Positions 10,770 to 24,243 of a stretch of 64,000 nt of DNA are shown piece by piece (the first letter of the stretch is position 1; each line of letters starts with the position of its first letter). The stretch lies in contig OX422222.1 in assembly GCA_949130495.1 (NCBI GenBank), positions 273,844,109 to 273,908,108 of the forward strand. The letters are read 5' to 3'. This DNA is from Sambucus nigra. Taxonomy: Eukaryota; Streptophyta; Magnoliopsida; Dipsacales; Adoxaceae. The translations under genes were made by a program, and so were the position numbers. Under the pieces are notes generated by a model, which saw nothing but the letters and a program-made list of their open reading frames with translations, searched no databases and was not told where the DNA came from.

Positions 10770-13700
10770 ATGGAATCGCAAAGTACGGACACTACTCCTA
10801 CGAAACTGATTGTCACCAACACAAATGTGACTGCACCCGTATCTATGCCACACGGGGAGAAACCTGAAAAGTTCATTGGGGCTGACTTCAAACGTTGGCA
10901 AGGACAAATGTACTTCTATCTCACTACCTGCCAACTGGGCAGGTTTGTATATGAAGATTGTCCCTCTATTCAAGAGGGAGATGATGCTGAAAAGGTTGCT
11001 GCTGTCGATGCTTGGAAGCATTCGGACTACCTATGCCGAAATTATATTTTGGCCTACTTGGACAAGACTTTGTACCATGTCTATTGCACTATCAAAACTT
11101 CCAAGGAATTATGGAATTCTTTGGAAAAGAAGTATAAAACTGAAGATGCTGGGATGAAGAAATTTATCGTTGGGCGTTTTCTGGACTTCAAAATGGTTGA
11201 TTCTAAATCTGTGATCTCGCAACTGCAAGAATTCCAAGTGATCCTCCACGACATTCATGCTGAAGGAATGTCAATCAGTGAAACTTTCCAAGTTGCTGCA
11301 ATTGTTGAAAAGTTGCCACCTTCTTGGACTTTGTTCAAAAACTATCTCAAGCACAAGCGTAAGGAGATGAATGTGGAGGAGTTGGTGGTCCGGCTAAGAA
11401 TCGAAGAAGACAACCGTGAATCTCAAAAGAAAAGTGGGAAGAATCAGATGGAAACAAAGTTCCATGTCGTTGAAGGTCCTAAAAAGAACAAACGAAAATA
11501 TGACGGGGAAGGCACTTCCAAACATAATAAGAAAAAGTTCAAAGGCAAATGCTACAATTGTGGTAAACCGGGACACCGCTCAAGTGAGTGTCGTAAGCCG
11601 AAGAAGCAAAATAAAAACAATCCTCAATCTAATGTAACTGAGGGTGTGAATATCGTCAATGATTTGGCGGATATGAATCTTTCTGCCGTTGTCTCTGAAT
11701 GTAACTTGGTTGGAAATACCAAGGAATGGTGGGTGGACACTGGAGCCACACGACACATTTGTGCAAACAAATGGATGTTCTCCACCTATAAGCCTTTGGA
11801 AAATGAGGAGAACCTTTTTATGGGAAATTCTTCCACTTCTAAGGTGGTGGGACAAGGAAAGATTGCTTTGAAAATGACTTCTGGAAAGGAACTTACTCTC
11901 AACAATGTTCTTCACGTGCCTGATATCCGAAAGAATCTGATTTCGGGATCTCTCCTCACTAAGAATGGTTTCAAGCTTGTGTTTGTATCTGATCGCTTTG
12001 TGTTGTCTAAAAATGACATGTATGTAGGAAAGGGCTACCTAAATGAGGGGCTCTTTAAACTGAATGTTCTTACTGTAACCCCTAAAACATCTATTTCTAT
12101 GAATGAAGTTGCTAGTTCTTCTTACTTGATTGAGTCATCTAATATTTGGCATGCTAGATTGGGACATGTTAATTTTGATACATTGCGTAGATTAATTAAC
12201 TTGGAATTTTTGCCAAAATTCAATATTGATAAGAATCATAAATGTGAAATTTGTGTGGAATCTAAATTAGCTAGATTACCTTTCCATTCTATTGAAAGGT
12301 CAACTGAATCTTTAGATTTAATTCACACCGATATTTGTGATTTAAAATTTGTTCAAACTAGAGGTGGGAAAAAGTATTTTATTACTTTTATTGATGATTG
12401 CACAAAATATTGCTATGTATATTTGTTACATAGTAAAGATGAGGCTATTAATGCATTTAAACAATATAAAAATGAAGTTGAGAATCAATTAAGCAAAACG
12501 ATAATGGCTATTAGAAGTGATAGAGGAGGTGAATATGAATATCCATTTGAGGAATTTTGTTCTGAAAATGGGATTATTCATCAAACAACCGCTTCTTATT
12601 CTCCTCAATCGAATGGTGTTGCTGAACGCAAAAACCGTACTTTGAAAGAAATGATGAACTCAATGTTATTAAGTTCAGGAGCTCCACAAAATTTGTGGGG
12701 GGAAGCCTTACTTTCTGCTAATTACATTCTCAATAAAGTACCTCACAAAAAGACTCACAAGACACCTTATGAATTATGGAAAGGTCGAAAACCTTCCTAT
12801 AAATATTTACGAGTGTGGGGGTGCTTAGCCAAAGTGATGGTTCCTAAACCTAAAAAGGTAAGAATAGGGCCAAAAACCGTGGATTGTGTATTCATCGGTT
12901 ATGCTACTAATAGCAGTGCATATCGATTTCTAGTTTGTAAATCTGAGATTTCGGACATTCATGTAAATACGGTTATTGAATCGAGGGATGCTTCATTTTT
13001 TGAAAATGAATTCCCGTATAACATGACCCGAGAATCTGGTCCTTCTAAAAGGGCAAATCAAGCTACTACAAGTGGTACTCATCAACCTATTGATTCAATA
13101 GAGGATGAACCAAGACGTAGTAAAAGAGCAAAAACCTCGACTTCTTTTGGTCCGGATTTTCTAACATATTTGTTAGAAAATGAACCTCAATCGTATAAAG
13201 AAGCTATATCCTTACCCGATGCTTCCAATTGGAAAGAAGCAATTAATAGTGAAATTGAATCCATATTACAAAATCATACATGGGAACTAGTGGATCTTCC
13301 ACCAGGTTCAAAACCGTTAGGTTATAAATGGATCTTCAAAAAGAAATTGAAGGCCGATGGATCAATTGATAAATATAAAGCTAGACTTGTAGCTAAAGGC
13401 TATATGCAAAAGGAAGGGTTGGATTACTTCGACACATATTCACCGGTAACAAGAATAACGTCCATTCGGATGTTAATAGCAATAGCTGCTATTAATGGAC
13501 TTGAAATACATCAAATGGATGTAAAAACTGCATTCTTAAACGGTGAACTAGACGAGGAAATTTATATGGAGCAACCTGAAGGGTTCAAAGCTCCCGGACA
13601 AGAAGGAAAAGTATGTAAGCTTGTTAAATCACTATATGGATTAAAACAAGCACCTTAACAATGGCATGAAAAATTTGATAATGCAATGTTATCAAATGGT

Positions 13701-14726
13701 TTCAAAATTAATGAATGCGATAAATGTGTTTACTTTAAATACATTCATAATGGATATGTCATTGTATGCCTCTATGTTGATGATATGCTTATCATGGGTA
13801 GTAACTTGGAAATTGTCAAAACTACAAAACAAATGTTGAGTAGTAGATTTGACATGAAAGATATGGGAATCGCCGATGTTATATTAGGAATTAAAATTTC
13901 TAGAACATCGGATGGACTTATATTATCTCAATCTCATTACATTGAGAAAGTACTTGAAAAATTCAAGAAGTATGATATTAGTCCTACCAAGACACCTGTA
14001 GATGTAAATTTACATCTAGCAAGAAATAATGGTGAAAGCATATCTCAACTAGAATATTCTCGTATTATCGGCAGTTTAATGTATGTCATGAACTGTACGC
14101 GACCGGACATAGCATACTCAATAAGTAAGCTAAGTCGATTTACGAGTAATCCAGGAAGAGATCACTGGAAAGCAATATTGAGAGTTTTGGGTTATTTAAA
14201 ATATACTCAAAACTATGGATTGCATTACTCAAAATATCCAGCTGTTCTTGAAGGACATTGCGATGCAAATTGGATATCTGATACAAAAGACTCTAAGTCT
14301 ACGAGTGGGTATGTGTTTACCCTCGGAGGTGCAGCCGTATCTTGGAAATCCTCAAAACAAACATGCATTGCTAGATCGACAATGGAATCTGAATTCATTG
14401 CACTAGACAAAGCTGGAGAAGAAGCTGAATGGCTTCGAAATTTCTTAGAGGATGTTCCAAATTGGTCTAAACCTGTGCCCGCAATATGTATACATTGCGA
14501 TAGCCAATCAGCGATTGGAAGGGCACAAAATCACATGTATAACGGAAAGTCACGACATATTCGTCGTAGACACAATACCGTTAGACAACTTCTCTCAAAC
14601 GGAATTATCACAATTGACTATGTAAAGTCAAAAGATAATATATCGGATCCACTAACGAAAGGTTTAAACCGAGAGCAAGTTGAAAGATCATCGAGAGGAA
14701 TGGGTCTAAAGCCTATAAATAAATAA
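10770..14726 (+). pseudogene. Copia gag-pol polyprotein, copy 2, same in-frame stop
   Basis: Offset by exactly 6156 bases from copy 1 and the same length. It carries the same TAA at codon 963 (13656-13658), so the stop predates the duplication. Two amino-acid differences were seen: Asn to Asp at codon 7, and Pro to Ser at codon 609 in the integrase motif TTAPYSPQ, where proline is normally conserved. All other catalytic residues listed for copy 1 are retained. If the Ser change is harmful, copy 2 is slightly more decayed than copy 1. Confidence 0.93.
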
Positions 14727-15318
14727 GAATCAATATAGTGGCAACCCAACCTAGCTGACTGGAGATCCCAAGATCTAGGTTCAATGGGCAAACCGAACTA
14801 CGTTGTATTCAGTAAGCACTGGAGGATATTTAATCCTATCCATTCCAAAGATGAGACAGTGCATATCTGCCGCGAAATTAGGATAAGTTATGCTTTTAAT
14901 AACATCTATATCTTAGTACGTCTAAGTGGGGTATTGCAGAATACTCTTTATGGAAGTCACCTACGTAAGTAAGAAGGGGGCCACTTCTATGAGAATAATG
15001 AAAGGCATATTCTCTAAAATACTTGCGGAACCAAGTGGTGTTCACGGCCAAAATGAACACAAACGTGAGAACCAACTGTGTTGAAGAATTGTTGTGTGAA
15101 TACTGTTGTCTAGGTTTACAAAAACGGTTGACGGTTCAAGGACGTGAAGTCTACTGATTAACCAAGTAAATCCGATAGTGTATCACTAAGGAAAGTTCAA
15201 GGCCACTAGGCTACTTCTCCCGATGCAATAATTCTTCAGTTTTACTCAACATGTGTCTGCATCTGCGTCAGTATCTGTTTTGTTTTATTTATAGCGATAT
15301 ATCATTCATGTGGGGGAT
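14727..15318 (+). other. Copia 3' untranslated region and polypurine tract, copy 2
   Basis: Matches 8571-9162. Polypurine tract CATGTGGGGGAT at 15307-15318 abuts LTR 3. No gene. Confidence 0.8.
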
Positions 15319-16396
15319 TGTTGGAAAATTGGAATTTAAATGGGTATTTAAAAGCTGTCCAGATTTTTCTGGACAGATTTTTGAGCAACTTTGAGCTCAA
15401 ATTTAGGTGGGACCCACACTACGAAAATTGTGGGACCATATACGAACGCGTTCACCTTCGCAAGGAGATTAACGTAGTATATTCATATGTCCAATTTCAA
15501 TAAGTTATGAATGATAATTATGTCCCCAAAGTGACTCACAAAGCAATGAAAGTTAATGAATTGGGTGTGTTTTAACTCTTGTCCCACATTGGAAGAGTAG
15601 TGGAATTTTGATGAGTTAATAACACCCCAAGTATGGACTAAGGCTTGGATGCCTTGGGGGTATCCCAACTCTTTGAAGGGGAGATGACCTAAGCTATGCT
15701 CGGGTTGACTTTCGGTCAAAAGTCCACACGCGCGTCCGGCCGGCTCGGCTCGGCTCGGCTCGGTTCGGTTCGGTTCGGGCTTGGGCTTGGGATTATAAAA
15801 ACTCTTAAATTTTTGGGCCGAATTTAATTAACTTTCTGGGCTTTAATTAATTAATTACGGAATTAATTAATCTTTAATTAACTGATAATCAGTTAATTCC
15901 AAGAGTCAGCAGTTAACCAAATTAACTGCTTTGACAGTTAATTTCGGTTTTGACTGTTCCCAACAGTCAAGACATTTACTATAAATAAAATGTTAACCCC
16001 TCAGTTTTAACTACTGAAAAATTCCGAAATTGCTACTGCATTATTTCCTCTGCCCAGAAAATTATTTTCTTCATTTCTGCATTGCATGTTCTTGGTTCTG
16101 TTGAGTACAAACACAGAAATTGTGTTCGCTGGGATTATTCATTGCTGTGCTGCTTGATTAAATCCGAAAATCCGTTCTATCTTGGGAGACAATTATTCAT
16201 TAAACTCAAGCACGTTGGAGGAATAATTTTGTCTTAAGGAGACTGTTCAACAGGGCTCGGATTTCTTTCTAATTATTATTATTATTTCTGCAAATTCTAG
16301 TAAGTATTTCATTTCTATGATTCTGATTCTATTCTGTCATTATTTTAATTGTTCATAATTCTGTACAAATGTTATTTATAAATAGTAGACATAACA
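15319..16396 (+). repeat. Copia LTR 3
   Basis: 1078 bp, ending ATAACA, then GTTGG (16397-16401), the presumed target duplication. Differences from LTR 1 are few: a shorter GTCCG/CGGCT run, and single changes near 15938 and 16189. Such low divergence between outer LTRs suggests a recent insertion. Confidence 0.93.
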
Positions 16397-17495
16397 GTTG
16401 GAGCATCTGCATCCATCTTTGCCAAGAAACCATGATATCAAAACTGGAATATTTGGAAACCATGATTTAGGCTGTTTCTAGTCCTCTGGGAGACCGGTTT
16501 GTCCCGCTTTGGGGTTATCGTGGGCTAACTGGGTCAATTTAAAGTTGTTCTTATCAAGAAATGAGGAGATAGTTGGTGAAGAGACGACCTTGATTGATGC
16601 TAACTTTCTCACTACACAAACAATGATGCATCTTCATGTTGTTTTCATCCTTCATTTGCCATACTCGTCTTGCCAGTTCGTCATACTTAGAGAAGGTGTC
16701 TTTGGAGTTGATAAAAATGCCATCCGTGTTCTTCACTTCAGAGTTTCAATTAACTTACGTAATTGAAAAATGATAGATCAAACTGCACCTGCTTCTATTA
16801 TCCTTGGATTCTTTTTGTCAACTTCAGTTCCGCTAAAATGAAAGGCGGAGAAAGATTTGTTCTTGTGTCATTTCCAAGTGTACATATATAAGAAGCTCAG
16901 TTCTAAAATGGGCTCGGCTGTGACTCCTTGGGACACGGAACGGCAGTGACATATAATGTTCTCATATGATTCTTTGAGAAGTATTGGAATCGACTTTTTC
17001 CAGCACATTTTCGATATGATGTTGGGAGATTAAGATTTTTATAGGCCTAAAATAACGAAGGAGAAGATAAAAAGATATTTTCTTGGAAACTCAAGCGGCT
17101 GATCTGTGGGTAGAATAAATGACGTCGATGTATAGAGACATTGTAGAGCTTAGTAATAAGTTTTATTACGTGGATAGCCTTTATAATAAGGGACCTTAAA
17201 TGCTTGTAAAACATTTGATAGTATTATAGAGATTTTCACACTTCAAATTTCAATTACTACTTTGTATCCCGAAAATATTTTTTTTACTAATTTTGGACAA
17301 AAAATAACAAAAAAGAGCATAAATGATTTTTTTTAAAAAGTAAAAAACTCAAAAGTTAACCAAAATAAAATTTTTACCAAAATGCAGTCTCTTGTGATTA
17401 TCGTACCTTCAAAATTTTTTGCAATTGAAAACTATACTTATTTTATATTTTTAAATCTTAAGGCTGAGAGTCTCATATAGTCACTTTTATAAATA
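16397..17495. other. Flank between copia array and LINE, no gene recognised
   Basis: Host-like sequence. An 85-codon frame (16509-16766, plus) and a 60-codon frame (16554-16736, minus) overlap and neither shows a domain I recognise. The right part is AT-rich with T runs. 17483-17495 (ACTTTTATAAATA) is the left copy of the LINE target duplication. Confidence 0.5.
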
Positions 17496-17631
17496 TTTTT
17501 TTTTGATAATTAAAAGATTGTAAAACCAACGCTATAGGTAGCGATCCCGTATACAGGAAGTATACAAATAAAATAAAAAGAAACTAAGAAAAAGAAATAC
17601 AAAATGGGTTCCAACAAACACAATATCTCGA
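17496..17631 (-). other. LINE 3' untranslated region and poly(A) tail
   Basis: Downstream of the ORF2 stop at 17632. On the minus strand it ends with an A run (nine T on the plus strand, 17496-17504) directly against the target duplication, as expected for target-primed reverse transcription. Confidence 0.8.
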
Positions 17632-20348
17632 TTACAAAGCTGAGTGAATCTCATCAACGAAGTCTAAGAAATCCTGCGTCGTGATATCGATCTTCTCCTT
17701 ACACCAACTAAGCAGAGCGCTCAAAAAGATATAACGAAGTCTCGACGGTGGCATCTCAACGCCATCAAAACATCTCGAATTCCTTTCCAGCCAAATCTTC
17801 CAAAAGATGCAGTGAGGCACCAAACTCCAAATTCGTTTGTCCCCTAGCCAACCCCGCGGAGGTTTCCATATATCTAAAAGCACCCTCACCGACTTCGGCG
17901 TTACCAAATTATCCTCGTCAACGAAAGAAAAGTGTCCTATAAATCTCTTGTGACCCTACAGTGTATTAGTAAATGATTAGTCTTCTCCTCTTCCTCATAG
18001 CATAACCAGCATCTACTAGCCAGATGATATTTTCTCTTCTGCAAACCCTCTAGCGTCAAAATGGCCTGTTTAGCCGTCGTCCATACGAAAAACTTGACCT
18101 TAGGCGGCGCTTTAACTTTCCATATCTTCTTCTAGGGGAAACACGCCATAGAATCCCCACCCATTAGTGACTCATAGAAACTGCGAACCGAAAAACACTC
18201 GTCCCTCCCCCCTTCCATCTCATCGAATCCTCTCTGAGAGTCGGACAAGGAGCCGCTTTCATCCATTCTGCGAACAAATATGCCTCATGTAGCTCCTAGT
18301 CCCACAACCTTCTCCTAAGCCGTGGTCTCCAAGATATTTCGTCTGCGCTAACATAGACATGATTAACCACCAAACCATCCGGATTCCGCCCGATACTGAA
18401 CATTCCTGGAAAAAGATCATGAATAGTCCCATTCGTGCACCATTTGTCTTTCCATAACTTTTTCTTATCCCATTTCCCTAAGGAAAATTCTGTGTGTCTC
18501 GCAAACACCTCCCACCCTTTTGCAATATGTTTCCACAAAACCACTCTATGAGCTAAAGATCCCCCCGTCGGCCTCTATCCCAGATGACAAGGTCCCCATT
18601 TGCCTTCAACAACACGTCTCCATATTCTATTGGTCTGCTGAGGATATCTCCATAGCCATTTTCCTAGGGGAGCCCTATTAAAATCTCCCAATTTTCTCAC
18701 ACCCGCCCCCTCCTTAATTGGCATGCAGACCACCTCCCATCCAATAAGACTGTGTTTAAAGTTATCTTCCGTGCCTCTCCACAAAAAAATTCTCATTAGT
18801 TTCTCTATTTTGTCATGTATCGCAACGGGTAAAGGCAAGATAGACATGTAGTAAGTGGGCAAACTAGACAATTAACTCTTGATGAGAGTTAACCTCCCCC
18901 CTTTTGATAGATATCCATTCTTCCACCCTGCCAATATCTTCCTCATTCTCTCCAGTACCGGGTCCCAAATCGCCTTGGACTTATATTTGGCTCCAAGAGG
19001 CATCCCTAGATAAGTATTAGGGAGAGACCCGATCCTACCACCAAAAATGCCAACTAAACCCTCATCCACCCCTACCCCCTATCGGAATGATCTCATATTC
19101 CCCCTATTAATCCGCAACCCTGAGACAGCCTCAAAGCAAATAAGTAGAAGCTTAAGGTAACGATTATGCCTTCGATTAGCATCACAAAAGATAATCGCGT
19201 CATCAGCAAACAGAAGGTGGGACACAAAAATCACCTCAGAAGGGAGTCCCAAAATGAAAACCTTAATCCACCCCGCCTCTACCACTCGGCCCATCATTCG
19301 ATTAAACGCCTCCATGACCAAAATGAATAAAAAGGGAGACAACGGATCACCCTGCCCCAATCCACGAGAACTCGAAAAAAATCCTTCTGGAACACCATTA
19401 ATCAAAACCAAGAATCTGACTGTAGAGACACACCTCCGCATCCACCGACACCACCAATCCCCGAAACCCATGCTCTTTATAAGGTAAATAAGAAACTCCC
19501 TCCCAATTTACGTGATCATACGCCTTCTCGATATCCAACTTACATGCTATGCCAGACACCCCACTACAATACCTTGTCTCCACACATTCATTAGCCACTA
19601 AAACTACATCGAGGTTCTGCCTACCACCGACAAAAGCATTTTGAGACTTTGATATAAGGGGTCGATGACCTTACGAAGACAAAAAGACAACACTTTTGCA
19701 AGAAGCTTATACACACTCCCTATTAAGCTAATCGATCTGAAATCTCTGATATCAATCGAACCCCCTTTTTTAGAAATCAAAGTGATGAAGGTTGCGTTTT
19801 ATCTGGACACAAAGTAACCCCTATCATGGAATTCCTCAAAGAAAGCCATCACATCGACCCTGACCACTGCCCAATTATGTTGAAAGAATGCAATCAAAAA
19901 CCCGTATGGTCCCGGAGCCTTATCCCACTCATAGATTTGAGGGTCTGGACAACTTCCTCCTCGGTAAAAAGCCCCTCGATACCTTCCGCCTCACTTGCCG
20001 AAATAATATCAACCTCCGCCCCATCAAGCGACGGACGCCACACTTCCTATTCCCTGAAAAGTTCCTCATAATAATGAGCAATGGATCCCCTCACCTCACT
20101 AGCTTCTTCGAACACCTCTCCCCCCACTTTAATTTTGCCTATAAAGTTCCCACGCCGATGGGAATTACTAACTTTATGAAAGAACTTAGCATTCGAGTCT
20201 CCTTCCCTCAACCACAAAGTCCTAGATTTTTGCCTCCAACTGATCTCTTCCTGCATTAACCTCTTCCCTAACTCCCCCTTTTTAACCTCTCTATCTCTCC
20301 TCTCCGCTTCTGAAAGTCCGACTCTCCCTTCTCTCTCATCAAGACTTC
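17632..20348 (-). pseudogene. LINE ORF2, C-terminal part: RT and zf-RVT region
   Basis: Minus-strand fragments in more than one frame show a non-LTR reverse transcriptase. Reading 5' to 3': linker with WRQKSRTLWLREGDSNAKFFH (about 20250-20180), a decayed stretch with many stops (about 20050-19600), the RT core with RGLGQGDPLSPFLF, the active-site FADD at 19199-19210, then YLGMPLG (about 19020) and [17 protein letters not shown]. The C-terminal zinc-binding RVT region follows (18871-17632), with no RNase H domain recognised. The protein normally nicks target DNA and reverse-transcribes its own RNA in the nucleus. Frameshifts and stops make this copy inactive. The 5' part lies beyond the nested block at 53494-54428. 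Confidence 0.9.
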
Positions 20349-21465
20349 TGTAGAGGGGGCTTGAAGGTAATCCTGAGATTAGGGATAATCCCCTAATTGA
20401 CAACAGTGTTTGTTATTAAGCAACCGAGGCATGGCAACTCAGCGAGGAAGCTTGGCGTGGCAACTCGTACTTTAGCTTGTTAAATTAGTCATATTGTATT
20501 TCTGTTTATATTGGCTCTAAGCTATAATGGTTGTAATGATGTAACGAGAATAATAATGAGTTTTAGTGTGAGGTCAAATGGTACTCGCGAGAGACCAGGC
20601 TTGGCAGGGCCTGGGAGAGCTTCCATGCTCTATCGAATGACCTCACCGTGGGAACTTTAGAGGGAATTTGTTTGCAGGATGGAGAAGTGAGACACCGTTG
20701 GGGCATATCCTGACCATCTTAGATACACCTAGAAAAAACACCGAAGGACCCTGATCGTGGAACCTCGTGCGGATTAGCTTGGACTTTCATCGGGCGTTGA
20801 GTTGAGAACCAAACATCCCTCTACTTAATGTCACATCTACTATAGGTGATGTCACTAGCGAGTTAAACAATGTGAGACCTGCACTTGAGTAAACCACCAT
20901 GGTATTTGGGGCTATCAGGCAGTTGGTGAGCCACCTCTGCGACAACAGCCCCCTGACACACAGTGGTTAGGCAAAAGGCATGTCTTGACATTTAATGTTT
21001 ATGATGTGGAGACAAATAGTGCATCAGGCATTTAATGTTCTGACATAATGTATGAGGGATGCCTTTCAAAGTCTTAAATGACTGAGTTACGTCGGGGGTG
21101 GTGTGGGCGGCTATTTAAGGACCCTAACCACCTTTGAGGAGAAGAGGATCTTTTGAGAGCTCAGGAGTTATTGCTAGGGAGAATACACATCAGAGAGAGT
21201 TATTGCAAACCAGAGGGTTTACTCACTCACCATTGTTATTTATTACGAAGCTTTTAATACTTGACAGAGATTCCTGAGGGTGTTTGGTGTGTTTTTGTCT
21301 GCCTACCAAGGTGTATCTAGGGTGAATACTTCTCTCTCCCTCTAGCTAAATCACTTATAAGTTCACAATTACCTTCTGAGTTATACACGAGAGTTTTGTG
21401 AGTATAAACTGAGTTTAGCTTCATTGGATTCGTGCTTGTGTATCCTATCATTAGTCCAAAGCTTT
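20349..21465 (+). repeat. Tat 5' LTR, first part
   Basis: Matches 52323 onward. Contains the likely TATA box in the CTATTTAAGG stretch near 21110. Interrupted after GCTTT (21461-21465), which is repeated at 34365-34369 as the target duplication of element A. Confidence 0.92.
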
Positions 21466-23642
21466 TGATAACTAAGCTTTTTGCGTATGTCGTTGTTGAA
21501 AGCCAAGTTAGTCAAAATCCTCAATTACCTACAAATATAAAACAAACTCAAGTGTAGAGGTAAGTAAGGGTATCAATCGACTTTCAAGGGAGTAAGCTAG
21601 AGACAAATTCAATTGTAATTTATTTTTTATTTTCTTTTTGTGCTTTTTCACTTTTTTAATTTTTTTAGCTTTTTCAACATTAAAACAATAGGGTGAGGTG
21701 AGGTTGTAAACTAAACTAAATTAAGATGAAAATAACTAACTAGAAAGTGACTAAAATGAAAACAAAGTCTAACACTAAAATAAAAGATAAAGTGAGGTAA
21801 ATAATTGTGAGAACGATCAAGAAATGGGATTACACCACAAATTTTAGTTATTCTAATTAATTAATTTAATTATTTGAATTCTCCCAAATTAATATCAAAA
21901 TTACAAACCAACTCTCGTTGCAAGTGTAATTATAATAGTAATCTTTTAGAAAATTAAGTTTAACACTCCACAACTCTTGAAAAATAGATCTACACTCCTT
22001 TTAATTAATCACCCGCTAGGATCGATCAATTAAAATTTATGTAAATCTTGGAAAATAAATTTAGAGTTCAAATTCAAGTTATAATACCCCACTTAAGAAA
22101 TCACTATCTCTAGTTCGAATCTAAAATGGGTATTATAACTAGAATTTCGATTTTCTCTCGAAAATCATTACCCTCTCTCGAGGCGTAAATTTAAGGGTGA
22201 GGGATCAAAATTGACATTCAAAGGGACTTTTCAAGTAATCAAACTAATACAAATAAAATAACATCAAATAAGGGTTTTACCCCACCCCTTGAAAGGGGAT
22301 TTAGCCTAACATGATATGAAACATAATAAACAAATATTCAATAGGCATTAATATAATAAAAGAGTAGAGAAAGAGAACAAATCTTCACAAGTCTCCTTGA
22401 AATTGACAATTTGAACTCTATCCTTGAAATTGAAGCATACAACCCTCCAAGTGAGTGATCAACAAAGATATAAATGAAAAATTTACTCAACTTGAATCTC
22501 ACACAATTATCACTCACAAATATCTATAAAAAATGAAAATAAACTATTTACAAATATTTCTACCTAATTTATTCTAACCTAACTCTTTACTTTTCTCTCT
22601 CTATTTGATGATCAGTCCCCCCAAATGGGGTCTTGAGTCTTCTTTTATAGTAGATGCATGACACACATGGAGTTAAGGGGTATTTTTGGGAGGTTTAATG
22701 TGCATGGAAATGGGGTGTGTGCACATGAGGTGTGAGGTCAAGTGGGTGAGGGGATTTGAGAATAAAATCTGATTTAGTTATGGGGGTATTTTTGGGTATT
22801 GGGTAAAAAGTGGTAGTTGGGGCTATTTTGGGTAAATGGTTTTAAAGGGGGAATAAGTGAGGTTTAAGTGGCACATGGGTATTTGGATTTGGTTTTGCAT
22901 TTGGCAGGTAGAAGTCGTGCAAGGCTTGAGGTTTAGAAATGACATGGGTCTTGGTAAATGGGTATGGGGTATGGAAGATGGGATTGTGGGTTAGGGCCGT
23001 GCATAGCTGAGATGGTGGCTCGCCGGCGAGTATGGAGTTTGGTTGTCCGTCGAAAGTTCGGTTTTCTGCGGGTGACATGTCGGTGGAGGTCGGCTGTCGG
23101 GTTAGGCTCCGGCAGGGGTAGTTCTGCCCGTGTAGAGGAGCTAGCAGGTTTCCGACAGAAATGGGGCTGGTCGATGGCAGCGGGTTCGGGTGAGTGGGAT
23201 CGCAGAGTTTAAAGGATTGCTGGCGACGGTTTCAGGGGATGGTGTAGCACCGGCGAGAGGGTGACTGGCGCTGGCAAGGTCGCGCCGGAGGGGTTTTCGC
23301 CGGAGTGGGAAGGGACTACGGCCGGAGCTGACAGGAGGTCTAAGGGGGCTCTCGGGTTTGGGGATAAGATTGGACATGGAGGAAGTGGGTTTAGGCTGGT
23401 AGAGGTTTAGAGAGAGAGAGGAGAGAGGTGGGAAGTTTTGGTTAGAGAAGAGAGAAAGGTTGTTGGAGAAGATGAAGTGGGGAGGTATAGGGTGTGTGTG
23501 AGTGTATGAAAATGTGGGTGTGGGATAAGTTTGGGTGTCTGTGTTTAATTTGGATCCTTTAAAATAATGAAAATAAAAATAACTAAAATTCTAAAAATTA
23601 GTAAAAACTAAAAATAAAACTTCTAATCTATAAAGTAAACTA

Positions 23643-23678
<36 letters not shown>

Positions 23679-24230
23679 TAAAAACCTAATAAAAATATAA
23701 AAACAAAAGATCTAAAAAAATATATAATAAAAAAAAAATAAACTCCTAAAAAGGAAATGTAAAATCTAATCAAACTAATAAATAAATATAATCCTAAAAA
23801 TTTCAATCCTAATAAAATAAAATAAAAACGAAAACTAAAAACTAATAAAAATCAAAATAAAATAAAATAATACTAATAAAAATAAAATATAAAAATGGAA
23901 ATTAAAACCTAAAAATTCTAAATAAATCTAAAATAAATCCTAAAAATAAAATAACTCAAACTAAAAATCTAAAAAGTAATAAAAAGACACAAACAAAACA
24001 CACACAAGGTTTAGGGTAGGTTTAGGCTAGGCTTAGGCTTGGGTAAGGTTACGAGGTGGTAATTAGCTCCTATTTAACTACAAATTGCTCCGAAATATAG
24101 TTTTTGACACCGCAACTGCAATTAAGCCTGCATAATGAATAATTAAGCGCATAAGACCCATATTGTCGAGAATTAGCAACAAAAGTACGTCTATTTGCAG
24201 TATAAATTGTACTGTTTTGGGTGCTTATCA
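21466..24230 (-). repeat. Element A LTR, left copy (3' LTR)
   Basis: 2765 bp with TGATAA/TTATCA ends. Mostly AT-rich, but 22950-23400 is GC-rich, giving overlapping open frames on both strands (22958-23212 plus; 23078-22842 and 23377-23141 minus). These recur in the other LTR with changes and have no recognisable domain, so I do not call them genes. 23560-24000 is an A-rich AAAATAA stretch. Confidence 0.9.
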
Positions 24231-24243
24231 CACCACCCCCTAA
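24231..24243 (-). promoter_or_regulatory. Element A polypurine tract
   Basis: On the minus strand GTTAGGGGGTGGTG directly precedes the LTR start TGATAAG. It would prime plus-strand synthesis. Just upstream, CTCGAGGACTAGCAA resembles the end of a Ty3 pol frame. Confidence 0.75.

Larger units (their letters stand above)
3017..16396 (+). mobile_element. Tandem Ty1/copia array, LTR-body-LTR-body-LTR
   Basis: Three nearly identical LTRs (3017, 9163, 15319) enclose two nearly identical bodies, repeating at about 6.15 kb. Each LTR begins TGTTGG and ends AACA. The five bases before the first LTR (GTCGG) and after the last (GTTGG) match except for one C/T difference, which fits a 5-bp target duplication with a decayed CpG. 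The array therefore behaves as one insertion. The two bodies share the same premature stop, which points to duplication by unequal exchange between LTRs, not two separate insertions. Domain order (gag, protease, integrase, reverse transcriptase, RNase H) shows the copia superfamily. Confidence 0.93.

Noticed and set aside
16509..16766. 85-codon frame and its antisense partner as a gene
   Set aside because: No domain, no promoter, overlapping frames on both strands; probably chance.
19254..20259. Plus-strand frames of 77-123 codons
   Set aside because: Shadows of the minus-strand LINE reverse transcriptase.
22842..23377. GC-rich frames in element A LTR as host genes
   Set aside because: They lie within an LTR, differ between LTR copies and show no domain; kept only as a compositional observation.
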